Shown here one piece after another: positions 43,401 to 54,728 of a stretch of DNA of 64,000 bases. A program made the translations under genes and the position numbers. The stretch spans positions 40,942,770 through 41,006,769 of the forward strand of contig OZ020484.1 in the NCBI GenBank assembly GCA_963971405.1, read 5' to 3'. The number at the start of each line of letters is the position of its first letter. Positions within the stretch are counted from its first letter, which is position 1. This stretch comes from Psococerastis gibbosa (taxonomy: Eukaryota > Arthropoda > Insecta > Psocodea > Psocidae). Below the pieces are notes generated by a model. That model had not been told where the DNA came from. It saw only the letters and a program-made list of their open reading frames with translations, and did not search any database.

Positions 43401-46400
43401 TAAATTTCCCTACAGCAGTCAAATCTTCCCTAAAAAAAAGTAAAAAGAACCGGTCCTCCGAGTTTACTCGAACATGCTTTCCAATTTATCAAAATTAGCA
43501 GATGAGCAGAAAATGAGTAATTTCATGGTAAATAATTTTCCTATGGTTAAATTTCCGATATCTCGATATCTCGGGAGGGGGGGGGGTGGTGTTGTCCACC
43601 TGATGTCACTAGAGGTGAGGTAAATTCTAGATGGGACAGACCAACACATTACCACTCAGCAATACTGGCAGGGCGCGCAATGCATTTCAACGTGAATTTT
43701 CTATCGTTTTTTCATCGATAGAAAGGTTTCACAGAAAAATTATTTTTTAGACATTTTTCATTAAAATTTAGTTATTTTTATTTTTTACCCCCAGAAGCAA
43801 ACTATCAAGGGGCAAGCGACCCCCCGCATTTTGTTAGCATTAATAACGACTACAATATATGTGAATTTAAAAGAAATCGTTGGAGGCGTTTTTGAGAAAT
43901 AATGTTTTTAGACGTTTCTTTTTGGAGTTTTTGTAGTAGGAGGTATGATTTTAGTGAACCTACATGCAGAATTTCATCAAAATCGACTGAGTAGTTTGCC
44001 CGGAAATCGACGAACAGACAGACAGAGCGACAGACAGACAGAGCGACAGAGCGACAGACAGACAAACATTTCTTAAAAACCACTTTTTTGGGTTCCTGCG
44101 ACCTCAAAACGTGTAAATCCGTTGAAATATCGGAATCGAAAATTTCGACCTTCACAAAGCTTTCCTTATACTACGTATAAATTGGAAAGCAATAATCTTA
44201 AAGGGCAATTAATGGTATATCCACCGGGTACCTTCACAGATCACCCATTACCTTATTAATGATGCTAAGAAGGTATCTAATTAGGCTAGGTTTTGTTATG
44301 TTATAGGTTGGTTTGGGTTAGATTAGGCTGAAAAGAAAAAGTAAGACTAGTTTAGATTATGTTAGTCTAGGTTTTTTTATATGTTAGGTTTGACTAGGTT
44401 AGGGTTGGGGGCAATAGCGGACTGCGCGATAAATTTTCACTTGCCCCAGAAGAATGGTGGACTCCATGTTAGCATACACTCAGTGCTGGGATGCTGCGTT
44501 GACCGTGTGCGAGGAGGTGCTGCTACAGAAGGGAGAAGCTAAAAGGGTAGACAACGGCGCCCAGCTCCATTATCCCCCAATGTATTATGTAACTGGGTGT
44601 TATTCTTCTAATGTTTAATGGTCTGTTACTGTATATTCTACTCCGTATTACTTTGGTATATATCTCTAGTGTTTAATGTTCAATTGATTGCTACTGTGTG
44701 TTCTGTTCTCTGATAACCTGAACCTCTTGCATTTGATGTAAATGATGTAATTGCTCTTACGTACTTAGAATTTTTTGAATTGGCTTTTTACAATTATAGA
44801 AGATTTCTAAAAAAACGAGCTCTTTCCAAAATGGTGTCACATGACATGACACACATGATATTCATAACTTACTTTGGCAACAATTGAGCAACTCGAAACA
44901 TTGACGTCTTGACCAAGCGCACCTTTCCCCAAGGCGCCAACCCCAAGTCCTCATTGGGCGCACTCAGCAGCGCTCCGCTATGCTGAACCATACTCCACAC
45001 TATCACAGTCCCCATCTCATCCATGCTGCACACCTTTAGGGACACAAATCGCAGTAATATTACGACGGCGCATTTAAGCGCCTATAGTCGAGATACTCAC
45101 CCCTAAATGCAAATATAAAGATGCTTTAGAAATATACAAAAGCATAGTAATATTTCATGAGCCCTTATGATAGGCATGCTTTCAAATCAGATTTCAAACC
45201 TTCCCACAGACATTAACAAATAACTGCCATGTTGTTGAACCAGCTAGCCATTCGTACCCACCACTTACAGTAATAAGCAATGCTATTTCATACCCCATCA
45301 AGAAACCAGTCTCGGACTCCAGAAAGGCAGCAGCAGTTGGCAGAAGATGGGAAATGTTACTTGCAACTCCGATCCTCAACCATTTGCCTCGGGCTGTGGT
45401 TGTGACCACCTTCAGGATGTTCACTGGCGGCCTCGTATAAAATACACTGAAGGATGACCTAGACCTCGACTTCTGCATACCTGAAGAGGTGTAAATTCCG
45501 CTGTGACATCGTCCACATCTTTGGCAAGGATTTGAACCGAAACAACAGGAGCAACATGGCCGTCATTTAGAGCTGCAGTTGAATAGGTAGGTGACCGCCC
45601 GGGAGCCCAATCAGTCGCCACTTCTTGGTGGTGCTCTGCACCTTCTCTCGCGTCCCACATATTTACGGACCTGAAAGAAATAGCCTGATTAGAATATTCA
45701 CTGCAATTAGTATAGGTATATACGCTCAAGAATCAGAAGTGTATAGGTAAACGACTTTAAAACGTTCATTCCTTGTTTACAAAATATTATGAAATCTTGT
45801 GCAAGCATGTGTGTGCCTCAACTTAAATTTAATTCATTTCTTCTTCTGGCTCTACAGCCCTTTTTAAGCATTGGCCCACTCGGCAACACTCCTCCAGTCA
45901 TTTCCATCATGCAACGCTCCACCTACTGCGGACTCCCCCAAATCGTGAAGGTCAGTTTAAAACTCAATTCATTTAGGCTAGTTATTATCATGATTATTAT
46001 CAGTATCTTACCCATCCGTAGCGCCTGCAAAAATAAAGGACCCCCTTCCTGGGCCGAAAACAGCACTCTCAATATTCTGCCGACACGTTAGAATCTTCAG
46101 CGGAACCGACGGCTCTAGTATTGTCCAAATGTAAATGATTGAGCCAATGAGTTTGTCCTGAAATTCAAATTTTCACCATAATGGTCCGAGAGTAATGCGA
46201 TTCATTTTTCTCATTTTTGCTTCAGTAGTAAATAAATAAATAAGTACTTTTTTTGTTCTATTACTAAGCCAACCTAGCGGAGTTAGGGCTATTAGGAAGG
46301 CTCGGGACCGCCTGCTTATTTTCATGCCCTCCGAAGCATGGCCAGAAAATGTAGGAAGTTTAGGACTCGAACTAACAACCTTTCGGGTGAAAGTCAGAGT

Positions 46401-49400
46401 CCGTACCACTACTCCACATGTCTTGACTAGTAGGACTTGTACCACAATTAATGGAATAATTTCACAGGTTCAAGAGCATTTACCCTTAAATTTGTATTTC
46501 GAATGACTCTTATTCTAACATATATGCTATTAAAATAACATATAATAATTTACAAATTCTTAATATAATATGTCCTCTTCGTACCTTATGAACAGAAAGA
46601 ACTAAATTATTATTTCCTGAAGAGCCCGTCACTAATACAACCGGACTGTTTTCAATACTTTCATTTCTCTGAAGGGAAATTTTGCCATCGCAACAATTGA
46701 GTTCCGAGGATTGCTGTTTTTGATCATTCAGCGCTATTTGGTGCTGACTTTGGGCTTCAAGCCAAATTCTTACCCTCTGGAAATATAAATGGAATTATTA
46801 GACAAGCTATGAGGAATTCACCTAAAATCTACAAATTGACGAATACAATAACAACATTACGATAACAACATATTCTACACATTCAGCTAACGGGGGATGT
46901 AATGGGGTAATCTTTGTGTTATCGGGGAGGACAAACTTCGCTTCCTAGAGGCGGCAGATACTTAAATACGTCCCTGTGAATTTAAAAATTTAAAATAAAG
47001 GGAATTAACCTACCTTACCAGCTGTTAACAGAAAACGATTGAATAGGAGCGCATTAACTTTTAGAGTGAATTCCGGTTCATATGCTACATTCTTTTCGTC
47101 ATCATGGCCTACCCCAAGGCGCTCCTGTAAAACAATATTATATTAGTGTAGAAAATTAATTTATAGAATAAAACAATAATAATAATGTATTTTATTGTAA
47201 AAAACAGTTCATTGTACCAATCCCATTGTACAAACATAAAAATTTTGAAAATTATAACACTATTTAAATATGATGATAATAAAAGTCATTACCGGTATTG
47301 ATGTACTGTATTTACTTGTTCAGACAGATTAAGGAAGAAGGTTTATAATTCCATTGGTCTAAGTCTTTAAGAAATTAGGTGTTGCAATAGGATGAGGCGC
47401 GTTTTGCCCTGTGTATTATAAAAGGTTCTAAAATACAGTACGATAATAGGGATAGGTTGAAACAATTCCTGCAGTTTCTTGATTATGCAATCATGCCATG
47501 TCTATTTTCATCTGATTTAATTCTCAGACCTTCGTTCTTTATTATAAGATCCATAAATGGAGTCTGATTGAACCGTCTATTATATATTATACAAAACAGA
47601 CACAAGATTCCATATAATACAATGTTTAGTTTTATATAGGCTACATAATATTGATTTGGCCTAATTATTTTAAAATCTCTATCACCACTAGATGATCCAT
47701 GAACTGAATCGTACTTATTTATTCCGGTGAAGGCGCCAGCCTGCGCGGTCCTGAGCTCTCCTGCGCCAGTCATCGACGCCACCTCGCCATCGCATCCGTG
47801 GTCGTCCAACTCGTTTTCTCCCTTAGAGCACCTTGTGTAAGGCTGCTGTTGTTGGCCTATGGTCTGACGTTTGTTCCAAGTGCCCTAGCCACCTGCAGCC
47901 TGATCGGGGCGTTTATAATACCCGTATTTATTTAATCCACTGGTAAACAAGATAATTTTATAATGGAAAGTGCTATTCAAAATTTGTTTGTTTACAGTTA
48001 TAATCCTAGGGTATTTATTTAACTCCGGTATTATAAGCGCCTCGATCAGACTGCTGATGCGGACTCCTGTGATTTCTGCTAACTACTGTAGGTTCTTGAT
48101 ATATCGCGTAGAGCTCATCTTTTCTACGGATGCGCCACTCTCTCTGTCCCTCCCTCTCTCCCTGATTTTGCACTGGTCCATACACCTTTCGGAGTATCTT
48201 ACGCTCCCCCCTTTCAAGCAACTCCTCACTCCTCCGAGTCATAACCCATGTCTGACACCCATAGGTCGGATTATCGTTCGATATATAATTTACTGAATCT
48301 ATTTGAATAATTTTTTTACTTGATAAATATGTAACTTATACGTCTATTGTATAATTTGAAGAACTTACAAACTTAGAAAACGCAAAAGTCTTAGAGCCAT
48401 CATTGTTGATAGTGGGTGTATATTTTGTTGGTGCCTGCGTCCATTTCGTCTTAAAAGCTATGTCATCAGTTTGGGTTTCAGTTTCATTGTCGTCCTCGTT
48501 TGTTTGTACCTGCGCCTGTAATAAAAAGGTATAACCTACTGTCTTATACTGCATAATTCTGTTGGTTCAAGAGCCTCGTCTAGACTGAATAAGGAGACGT
48601 TAAATTGAATGGGTTAGGAACCAAAACGTACAATAACTGCCAGGCTGATTTAGAGAAAAGCGCAGTTGAAGCTTAATAGTCTGCATACCATTTTTAACGG
48701 GGGGCAATATTGTCAACCCCTTATAGCTCAACATCTATGTATGTTATAGATATACCATTTAGCTGCTCACACAGATTAGGTATCTCTCGGTGCACTAATC
48801 TCGGAAAGTAAGAAAATATGCACATTGGCTTCAAATACATTCTTATTAGTTATTAGACTTAAATTGGTTACAAAATGTTTAGAAGCAGAACGAATATTAG
48901 CGAAACTAATATTATAGACCGTATTCGATTAGCTGTTTCTGCGATCACAATGGACAAAGGCAATTTTTCAAACAAAGGAGCCGCACGTAAAGTTATATAA
49001 GTTCTTAAGGATGATCTACAGTATTATTAGTAGAAAACTTATCCACCCACCGGTAAATGCGTGTTATTTTATGGCATAGAATAAACCGCGGTTGTAGCAA
49101 TTAGACCTAGTCTACTTTGTAGTCTGCAAACTTACTTGAGATGCGTTGGAGCGACCAAATGCTTTCATAAAAGAATCATAGGGAACGGGCGCGATTTCCA
49201 TCAATGTGTAAGTAATAGCGTCAAGGGTAATCATTTGCGATAAGACATCTCCACGTCTTCTCTGTTTTTGAATGCTCTGAAAATACAGTACGTTAGCTAC
49301 CTTCAGTAACTCATTGAGAATAAAAAAAACTTTACCGGGTTATATTTATTCACAATGAGTTTTACAAAGTTAATAAGGAGACTATTATGTGTACCTCCAG

Positions 49401-52400
49401 TAAATATACTTTATTATAAAATACAATAATATCCCATGTTGCTTTGTTGCACAGTGTAGTAATTCAAATAATATTACAACGAATTCGTGCAGCCTTCCTT
49501 TTTTACATTATATGTTGTAGGTGAAAGCATCATAAACTAATTCCAAGCCCGGTTTTTTCCATTTCCTCTAATTTCAGTTATAACGAGGAGGTTACCTCTT
49601 CAACCAAAGTTAATTTAATGTCAGTGTTATATATACCATATAATACTACAATGTAATCCACATAAAGAGTAACGACACAGCGTTGGCGGGTTGCCAAAGG
49701 TACCATATTTTTGATAGTAGGTGATATTGTACTCGCATACTTAAATTTTTGAACATTGTCGAAAAATACTATTTTTTGGACAAGGATGAAAAATTTCTAT
49801 AAATAGGCCCATGCACTTAAAAACGTACTATTTTACCAAAAAATCATAAACTTGCCCCTGGGGAGACCTAATTACCCTTTGACGAAAATCCGCACCTTGA
49901 TTCTGGATTGGGCTGTTAATGCGTTCGGTACTTTACTTGTTCTCCTTGTACTACAATGGTGAGAAAACGTTGGCAACCCTAAGTAGCTGCCGTACATTTT
50001 TTTATTTATTTCAATTCTTACTCGAACAATGAATACACAATATTAGATAGTGGTTTTTGTAATAACCTTTTAATGTCAATTGAATGGTGAAAGAGTAAAA
50101 AATTACCGCTCGTTTTTTGTCTCGCCTCCCAGCGCTTGCGAAATCCAACATATCGTGGCTCATTTCCCTAACCAATGGCTTATCGGCCTCTTCCATGAAG
50201 CCTTCATCCTCATCTTTGAGCGCCATCAGACTTAAAAATAAACAGGTCGCTGTTATTGTGGACATAAATGAAACATGGGGATTTTATATTTATATATATG
50301 TAAATTATAAATTATTATCATATTTATAATTATTCATTATACTTAGTTTATTCTATTATTCCATTATTATTTACAAAATGGTGTTATTCCTAAAGAGGTG
50401 TTGAAAATGACTGTTATTCAATTCTTTTATAGGTATGTAAAACATCTTTCTTCTTTTATCGTTTATTTGTCTGTAATGTATTGTAATTGTGATTATGTAA
50501 CAATATAATATATCTTTTATAGATTGAATCGTATAACGTCGTACTGATTTATTAGAAATTGAATAACAGTCTTTTTATATATATATATATTTCGATATCG
50601 ATATCGCTTGTTAGATCGAAGCTTGCTTCCACTTCCTTGAAGAGTTACAAAATCCTGCTGATATCTGAAATAGCCTATGTCTATTATGTATTATTTTGTA
50701 TTGTAGTTATGGCAGTTAATATTTTAAATATAGTATAGTATAGTTGTAATGTAATATTAGGCTGCTTGTAATATAGTAGATGCTACGACTTTTAGGCCAC
50801 CTTGATCCTTGTTAGAAACGAAGCCGTGGTTTTGCCAACACGTTGGACTGAATATTGTGGCGAATATATTATTTATTTATTTATTTATTTATATCCCATC
50901 ATCATTTCCCCAATTTCATAAAATATTATAACCCTTTTCATCTTTTTAAGGTGTGATGTTACCTTACTAGCCTGGTTGTACATAGATGATTTGAGGATAT
51001 TTTGAGACTATAGGGAACTCCTGTGGAAACGTTCAACATGATTACAAAATTGTAAGAGAACGATGTACATACTGGCGCATTTTGTACTGATAGCATGACG
51101 TAAAGAGTTGGCATTCTTCATTCTATCGCTTGAATAATGTAAAGAGAAAATAAGGTAAAATGTTTCACCGCTAGATGAAGAGGTATCACGTTGTTAGTTA
51201 ACACATACCTCCTTTTCGTATTTTCTTCTTTAATTGCATGTTTCACTTCATCAAGTTCCCGCTTCTGATGACTGGTAGAGAAATGGTAACTGCCAGAATC
51301 CATTTTCCTCTCCATCTCGTCTTTGGACAGTTCATGTGTTAAAGATCGCTTTCTGGCCGAAATGGGCGCTGAAGGTTCGTCTTTTGGCGGTTCATTTGCT
51401 GACAGGGCTTGAGTCGGTTCTGTCAGTTTTTCCTGATTTGATTCTGCAGTGGCGTTAGAAGGCACAATGTTGTTCTCAGACTGTTCTTCACTAGAATCTT
51501 CTTCATTGCTAGAACTCTCCGAATATTCTTCAAAATCAGATTCATAGTCCTGCCATAAAACAGTATCTAGGTGAGACACATTGCACAAACCTTTCTTTTT
51601 TTTTATTGACGATAATCAAAAATTAATACTCATAATACCCAGAAAATACTTATAGTTATAAAAATTATTCAAGAGGTTCACGTAAAAACTGATAGCTAAA
51701 AAAACTAAAATAGCTAAGAGTTACAATGTGTCATGGCTTATGGTGGTACATAGTATAGGCTGCTAGTAAGGATTTACTCGATATTTCTGCAAGAAGTTAT
51801 CGCACTACTGAATTTTGAATGAATTTGGCAGATTAATTTCACCAATAGGCCTATGTAGACTGTTTTTTTTTTTTTTTTGCATTCTATGCACCACTATTAA
51901 AATAAATGGTGTAATTATATTCCACAACTTTGAAGATTTTAAGTGAACTTCTTTTGCAATTTTATTATTAATTCTAAGCCTGTAAAATCACTTGTTTTAC
52001 ACTTTCAATATGCAATAAACCCCACTAGTATTTCGCACAAATATTTATTTATCGTAGTCTCCCCAAATTTTTGTAATCATACATACTTCCTCCTCCTCAC
52101 TAAATGGAATCCTGCATACGTGCCTGGTGAGTACAATTTAGCTTCTGTATCTCAAAGTACGTTTTGAAGTCAGTAGTCAGTACGGTACGATAAGGTGTGT
52201 GCTAAGACAGCAGTCGATTAATTGTTTCTCTGCAATAACCAATAAGCAACAAATACATATGAATATACATATGTATATGCGTGTTGCTGGGGCAGCAAGA
52301 CTTCTCATCGCTGACCAACAGCCAGCCCACTGTCAACTTTATTGTAATGACATTGATCCCAACCCTTAATAATCGAATTAGTTTGTCATGTGTTAGGATA

Positions 52401-53297
52401 ATTATTATTATAGGGTAGCTACCTAAATTTCTTATTTATACTGGGGAAAAAATTAAAACTTACCTCAAAATCATCCTCATAGTCTTCGCCATCATCAGCA
52501 TTGCTTTCATCTTCATCTTCCGGCTCAACAGTTTCTTTTGACTCTTCAACGGCCGGTTTATTTTCATCATCGACATTCAATTTCTCAGATGTCATGTCAA
52601 TCATTTCTTTCTTCGCTGATGAACGAGCCAATACTTTTATTTCTGATGGACTAAGTGTCCGTGTAATCGTCCTGTCATGACCTCGGCTTCCATCTTTCCT
52701 GACTTCACTAGGTATTACTGGAGGGTTCTGAGCTTTATTAGATTTAGTTCTCAATAATTCTTTATTTGCTGAAATATTTTTACTCAAAGAAGAAGATTTC
52801 TCAGTTTTCGACTTGGTTACTACATTTTCTGACTTTGTTTTCCCAACATCTGATTTCACTGTCCTGGTGCTAACTTTTTGGGCCGGTCGTTTTTCTATAC
52901 CAGGCTTTGAAACACGACTTCTAACTGTTTCTTTAGACGAGTTAGATTTTTCAGAGGCGACTAATCGGGTTGCAGGAACAGTCTTGGCTTGCTTCTTAAC
53001 GATTGCATCACGACTTGTAGAAGGCACTTTTGTCGTTTCGAGTTTTTCTTTAATTGAAAGCTTTTTTGTTTTTTCAATGGGTTTTTCCTTTGTTGAAGGC
53101 ACTTTAGCTTTGGTTACAGTTTTGTCCCTGGGCGAGTTATTTGCAATCTTAGCCCTGTCATTAGGCCTTTCATTTGGTATTCTGGACCTCGTAACAACGG
53201 GCTTTTCTTGGCTGATAACTGGTCTTCTATCTAGGCTGTCTTCTCTCTGTACATTCCTATTTCGAGAAGAACCGCGCTTTGCCTCGGTTCTTTCCAT
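40300..53297 (-). CDS. DYNC2I1: cytoplasmic dynein 2 intermediate chain 1 (WDR60)
   Basis: Fourteen exons, all GT-AG and phase-compatible, give about 1004 residues: 53297-52464, 51549-51209, 50230-50107, 49276-49136, 48515-48369, 47124-47014, 46776-46585, 46157-46012, 45670-45481, 45033-44873, 43429-43190, 42145-42005, 41264-41141, 40422-40300. The protein is an intermediate chain of the dynein-2 motor, which drives retrograde intraflagellar transport in cilia. A charged, disordered N-terminal third (residues 1-430) carries the acidic [15 protein letters not shown] motif; FMKAFGRSN (about 470) and ETETQTDD (TQT at 494-496, a possible LC8 light-chain site) follow; WD40 repeats fill the C-terminal half ([31 protein letters not shown]). 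Human WDR60 is about 1066 residues. The ATG at 53297 has an in-frame TAG just upstream, unless that TAG is a splice acceptor. The 566-630 region is divergent and least certain. A ribosomal P1 copy lies in intron 12. Confidence 0.93.
41141..41264 (-). CDS. DYNC2I1: DYNC2I1 exon 13
   Basis: 124 nt, acceptor CTTGTAG, donor CTG|GTATGT. Encodes [15 protein letters not shown] and [16 protein letters not shown], the x-W-D/N-L end of a WD repeat. It is required to bridge the phase difference between exons 12 and 14. Confidence 0.88.
41409..41738 (-). CDS. RpLP1: 60S acidic ribosomal protein P1, intronless copy
   Basis: A complete 109-codon frame from ATG 41738 to TAA 41409. P1 pairs with P2 on P0 to form the ribosomal stalk that recruits elongation factors. 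The N-terminal helical domain is intact ([37 protein letters not shown]), followed by an Ala/Gly-rich hinge and a Lys/Glu stretch. The C-terminal tail ends [11 protein letters not shown] where the family has GFGLFD: codon GGA became AGA. Length is normal (about 110-114). It has no intron and lies on the same strand inside intron 12 of DYNC2I1 (42004-41265), which suggests a retrocopy; no poly(A) tract or target duplication is visible, so a genuine nested gene is possible. Whether it is transcribed is unknown. Confidence 0.9.
   Translation of the reverse strand: MTTKAEQACVYASLTLADDDVAVTGEKISTILKAAGVEVEPYWPGLFAKSLEGVFVKELVTNVGSGVGAAPAAAGGAAPTLAAAEKKEDKKKEESEHESDDDMGFRLFD
42005..42145 (-). CDS. 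DYNC2I1: DYNC2I1 exon 12
   Basis: Acceptor CCGCAG, donor ACTAG|GTACCA. Encodes [37 protein letters not shown]: a WD40 blade with the I-x-x-I-x-W pattern. Confidence 0.88.
42728..43160. mobile_element. Harbinger-like MITE in DYNC2I1 intron 11
   Basis: TAA at 42725-42727 and 43161-43163 flanks GCCGGCTATTCCACTTGTCA ... TGACAAGTGGAATAGCCGCC. The core carries AAAATTGATCAATGATCATA and then an ATG: ATGGCGTCGTCTGGAGATG. The right end is only about 30 bases from the exon 11 donor. Confidence 0.88.
43190..43429 (-). CDS. DYNC2I1: DYNC2I1 exon 11
   Basis: Acceptor TTTTTTTTAG, donor ATAAG|GTACTT. Encodes [58 protein letters not shown]: two WD40 blades with the GCSDGTIR signature. Confidence 0.92.
43476..44190. 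mobile_element. element E, complete copy in DYNC2I1 intron 10
   Basis: GCTTTCCAATTTATC ... ATAAATTGGAAAGC ends, G-run at 43577, CAAGGGGCAAGCGACC, GAAATCGTTGG, CAGACAGAGCGACAGACAG tract at 44010-44068. Same order as 7699-8528. Confidence 0.72.
44873..45033 (-). CDS. DYNC2I1: DYNC2I1 exon 10
   Basis: Acceptor CTAAAG, donor CCAAA|GTAAGT. Encodes [15 protein letters not shown], then [20 protein letters not shown], a WD blade of the x-S-x-D-E-x-G-x-x-x-V-W type followed by the DLGLxPxGKVKL loop typical of WDR60. Confidence 0.9.
45481..45670 (-). CDS. DYNC2I1: DYNC2I1 exon 9
   Basis: Acceptor TTTCAG, donor TTCAG|GTATGC. Encodes [20 protein letters not shown] and [20 protein letters not shown]. 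The WD dipeptide completes the blade begun in exon 8. Confidence 0.9.
45835..45960 (-). repeat. possible LINE 3' end fragment in intron
   Basis: On the minus strand it reads like a decayed LINE tail (GATGGAAATGACTGGAGGAG, GGGCTGTAGAGCCAGAAGAA). Related to 39130-39235. Confidence 0.25.
46012..46157 (-). CDS. DYNC2I1: DYNC2I1 exon 8
   Basis: Acceptor ATTTCAG, donor GATGG|GTAAGA. Encodes [46 protein letters not shown]: a WD40 blade. Confidence 0.9.
46226..46440 (-). repeat. tRNA-Glu-like SINE in DYNC2I1 intron 7
   Basis: Minus-strand copy with GACTTTCACCCGAAAGG, GTTCGAGTCC, the body block CCTCCGAAGC-complement and an A/T tail AAATAAATAAATAAG at the plus-strand left. An internal stretch around GAGTGTAAGAG is deleted. 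Confidence 0.8.
46585..46776 (-). CDS. DYNC2I1: DYNC2I1 exon 7
   Basis: Acceptor TTTCCAG, donor CATAAG|GTACGA, 64 codons. Encodes [17 protein letters not shown], then [19 protein letters not shown] and [10 protein letters not shown]. This part is poorly conserved; assignment rests on splice sites and phase. Confidence 0.75.
47014..47124 (-). CDS. DYNC2I1: DYNC2I1 exon 6
   Basis: Acceptor TTTACAG, donor GGTAAG|GTAGGT, 37 codons. Encodes [19 protein letters not shown] and [18 protein letters not shown]. Divergent region before the propeller; supported by splice sites and phase. Confidence 0.72.
47700..48300 (-). pseudogene. LINE reverse transcriptase C-terminus, split by a MITE
   Basis: Minus strand: [47 protein letters not shown], the YGxExW...ERKxLRxIxGP...ELYxLYxEP pattern of a non-LTR reverse transcriptase. 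After the MITE at 47894-48055 it resumes with [20 protein letters not shown]. Located in DYNC2I1 intron 5. Confidence 0.75.
47894..48055. mobile_element. family B MITE inserted in a LINE remnant
   Basis: GCAGCCTGATCGGGGCG ... CGCCTCGATCAGACTGC ends with the core GGAAAGTGCTATTCAAAATT and TTGTTTACAGTTATAATCC. Confidence 0.85.
48369..48515 (-). CDS. DYNC2I1: DYNC2I1 exon 5
   Basis: Acceptor ATTACAG, donor AAGTTT|GTAAGT, 49 codons. Encodes [18 protein letters not shown] and [15 protein letters not shown]. The QTNEDD...TQT(D/E)(D/E)...WTQ pattern is diagnostic for WDR60. TQT is a candidate LC8 light-chain anchor. Confidence 0.9.
49136..49276 (-). CDS. DYNC2I1: DYNC2I1 exon 4
   Basis: Acceptor TTTTCAG, donor TCTCAA|GTAAGT, 47 codons. 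Encodes [20 protein letters not shown] and [13 protein letters not shown]; the L(D/E)xxPVxxYxxxxxxFG(R/K)xN motif is WDR60-specific. Confidence 0.9.
49550..49665 (+). repeat. SINE-T 3' part
   Basis: CCAAGCCCGG (end of the tRNA-like head), TTTTTTCCATTTCCTCTAAT, ATAACGAGGAGGTTACCTC, TTCAACCAAAGTTAATTTAA, TATATACCATATAATACTAC. The best single example of the T body joined to its head. It lies in DYNC2I1 intron 3. Confidence 0.75.
50107..50230 (-). CDS. DYNC2I1: DYNC2I1 exon 3
   Basis: Acceptor TTTTTAAG, donor GCG|GTAATT. Encodes [18 protein letters not shown] and [19 protein letters not shown]. Confidence 0.82.
51209..51549 (-). CDS. DYNC2I1: DYNC2I1 exon 2
   Basis: Acceptor ATGGCAG, donor AGGAG|GTATGT. 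Encodes [20 protein letters not shown], an acidic and Ser-rich linker, and a helix ending [19 protein letters not shown], matching the conserved helix after the EDDFE motif in WDR60. Confidence 0.9.
52464..53297 (-). CDS. DYNC2I1: DYNC2I1 exon 1 (N-terminal, disordered)
   Basis: 278 codons, Lys/Arg/Ser/Thr-rich low-complexity sequence ([15 protein letters not shown], several [15 protein letters not shown] repeats) ending in an acidic block GEDYEDDFE at the donor GAG|GTAAGT. The EDDFE/DYESDFE motif is split exactly at this phase-0 intron. Confidence 0.88.
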
Positions 53298-54584
53298 CTA
53301 CGCACACGCAAAGGAAAAATTTAGATTTTTAATTTAGGCTACAGACGGCTCAGGAGCCAAAACCATAATCAGTAGGTATACAGTAACAGCAGCAGTAGCA
53401 ATATGATACATTGCATACAGTGTACTATCATACTCATAGGCGCTCTTAGTTACCAGTGACTAATTTACAAACAATAATATAAAGATACTAATTTTCCTTT
53501 AGCCACAGACTTTAAAGTGCATTTACAGTAAAGGGGCAGAGGAAGGAGAATTAACCGGCAGCGGCAAGACAAACAGCAGTTGTATAAATTAACTGGCTGG
53601 GGGAATATCCTCACAGAAGAAACTCGTCTTAGGCCTATTAAGACCTCTGAATCATTAATCGCTTACCTTCTCATGGTGGACAGGCATGGTGGCTTACAAG
53701 AACTTGCTGTAAAAATTAATTATTTTCTCATTATCAAAGTCATTACATTTGTTAAAGTTTCCATTGACACTCGCATTACTTTAAAACAGAAACCAAATTA
53801 CAACATGACATGAAACTTCATGCATTAACCTTGTGTATGTTTACCCGTAGATCTGTGGTAACCATGGAGAAAGCGGTTTGAAAATTCAAAATCGATAAGA
53901 AAGGAGTGTAGAGGGAAAGTCCGAGGACATGCGCTCTCGAGGGGAAAAGAGGTGCAAAGTTTGCCTGTCAGATGGTGCAGTAGGGACACTTCCGACAACA
54001 TCCGACCCCACGTTCAATTGTTAATTTTGTTATCGGGACCTTCTAGCGCGTGACTAGTCCTGTTACTGTCGTCTGTCTGGGCTTCTAGTGACATAATTAT
54101 CATGATGGTAGCTTAACCGCAACCAGCCAAAATCTATTTGGCACACATGAATCCTAATTTTTTATTTACTAGCTCTGCGGCTGTGATCACTAGTAGGTCT
54201 ACTAGTACACTAGGATAGTGATAACCGATGGCAGGGAAGGATTTCGGGGGCAACGACCCACCCACACTAAATCTGTACTGAAAAGTGCTGTATAGGAGCC
54301 CCCCCCTGCCTTGAAAGCCCAATGAACAGTTGCCTTATAAAAGAATGGAAAATACCAATATTTAGCTAAATGGCGCGTTCCAGCAACGGAGTAGTAGAGA
54401 AAAGGTACCTCCTTCAGAAAAATCAAAAGTCAACCTTGATCGTCTGAATGCGGAAATGGACAAGACAGACGTATTACAGGCTATACCCACTTATTTAAAA
54501 AAATTTAATTTAAAAAAGTAAAAGTAAAAAATAAATGTCAAAATAAAATTTTTCAGTGATAATATTAGTAGGAGGTAGTGGTTT
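53298..54584. other. 5' flank of DYNC2I1
   Basis: Promoter and possible 5' UTR exon should lie here. No TATA box or CpG cluster is obvious. The 53850-54060 stretch is less AT-rich than its surroundings. Confidence 0.35.
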
Positions 54585-54725
54585 GATTTTCATTGGGAAG
54601 GTTGTTGTCTGGAGTCCCACACTACAGCTTCATTTTCTAGCCATACTTCGGAGAACATGCAAAGCAGGTGGTCCTGAGACATCCTAGAACAAGAGAGGGC
54701 AAATTCCGCTATTCTTGTTATTTTA
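54585..54725 (+). repeat. degenerate tRNA-Glu-like SINE
   Basis: Matches the family only loosely: GGAGTCCCACACTACAGC, TTTTCTAGCCATACTTCGGA, GCAAAGCAGGTGGTCC and an AAATTCCGCTA end. Confidence 0.5.
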
Positions 54726-54728
54726 CTA

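Noticed and set aside
52813..53337. 174-codon plus-strand frame opposite DYNC2I1 exon 1
   Set aside because: It is the antisense shadow of the Lys/Ser-rich N-terminal exon, whose coding sense is supported by splicing and family motifs.
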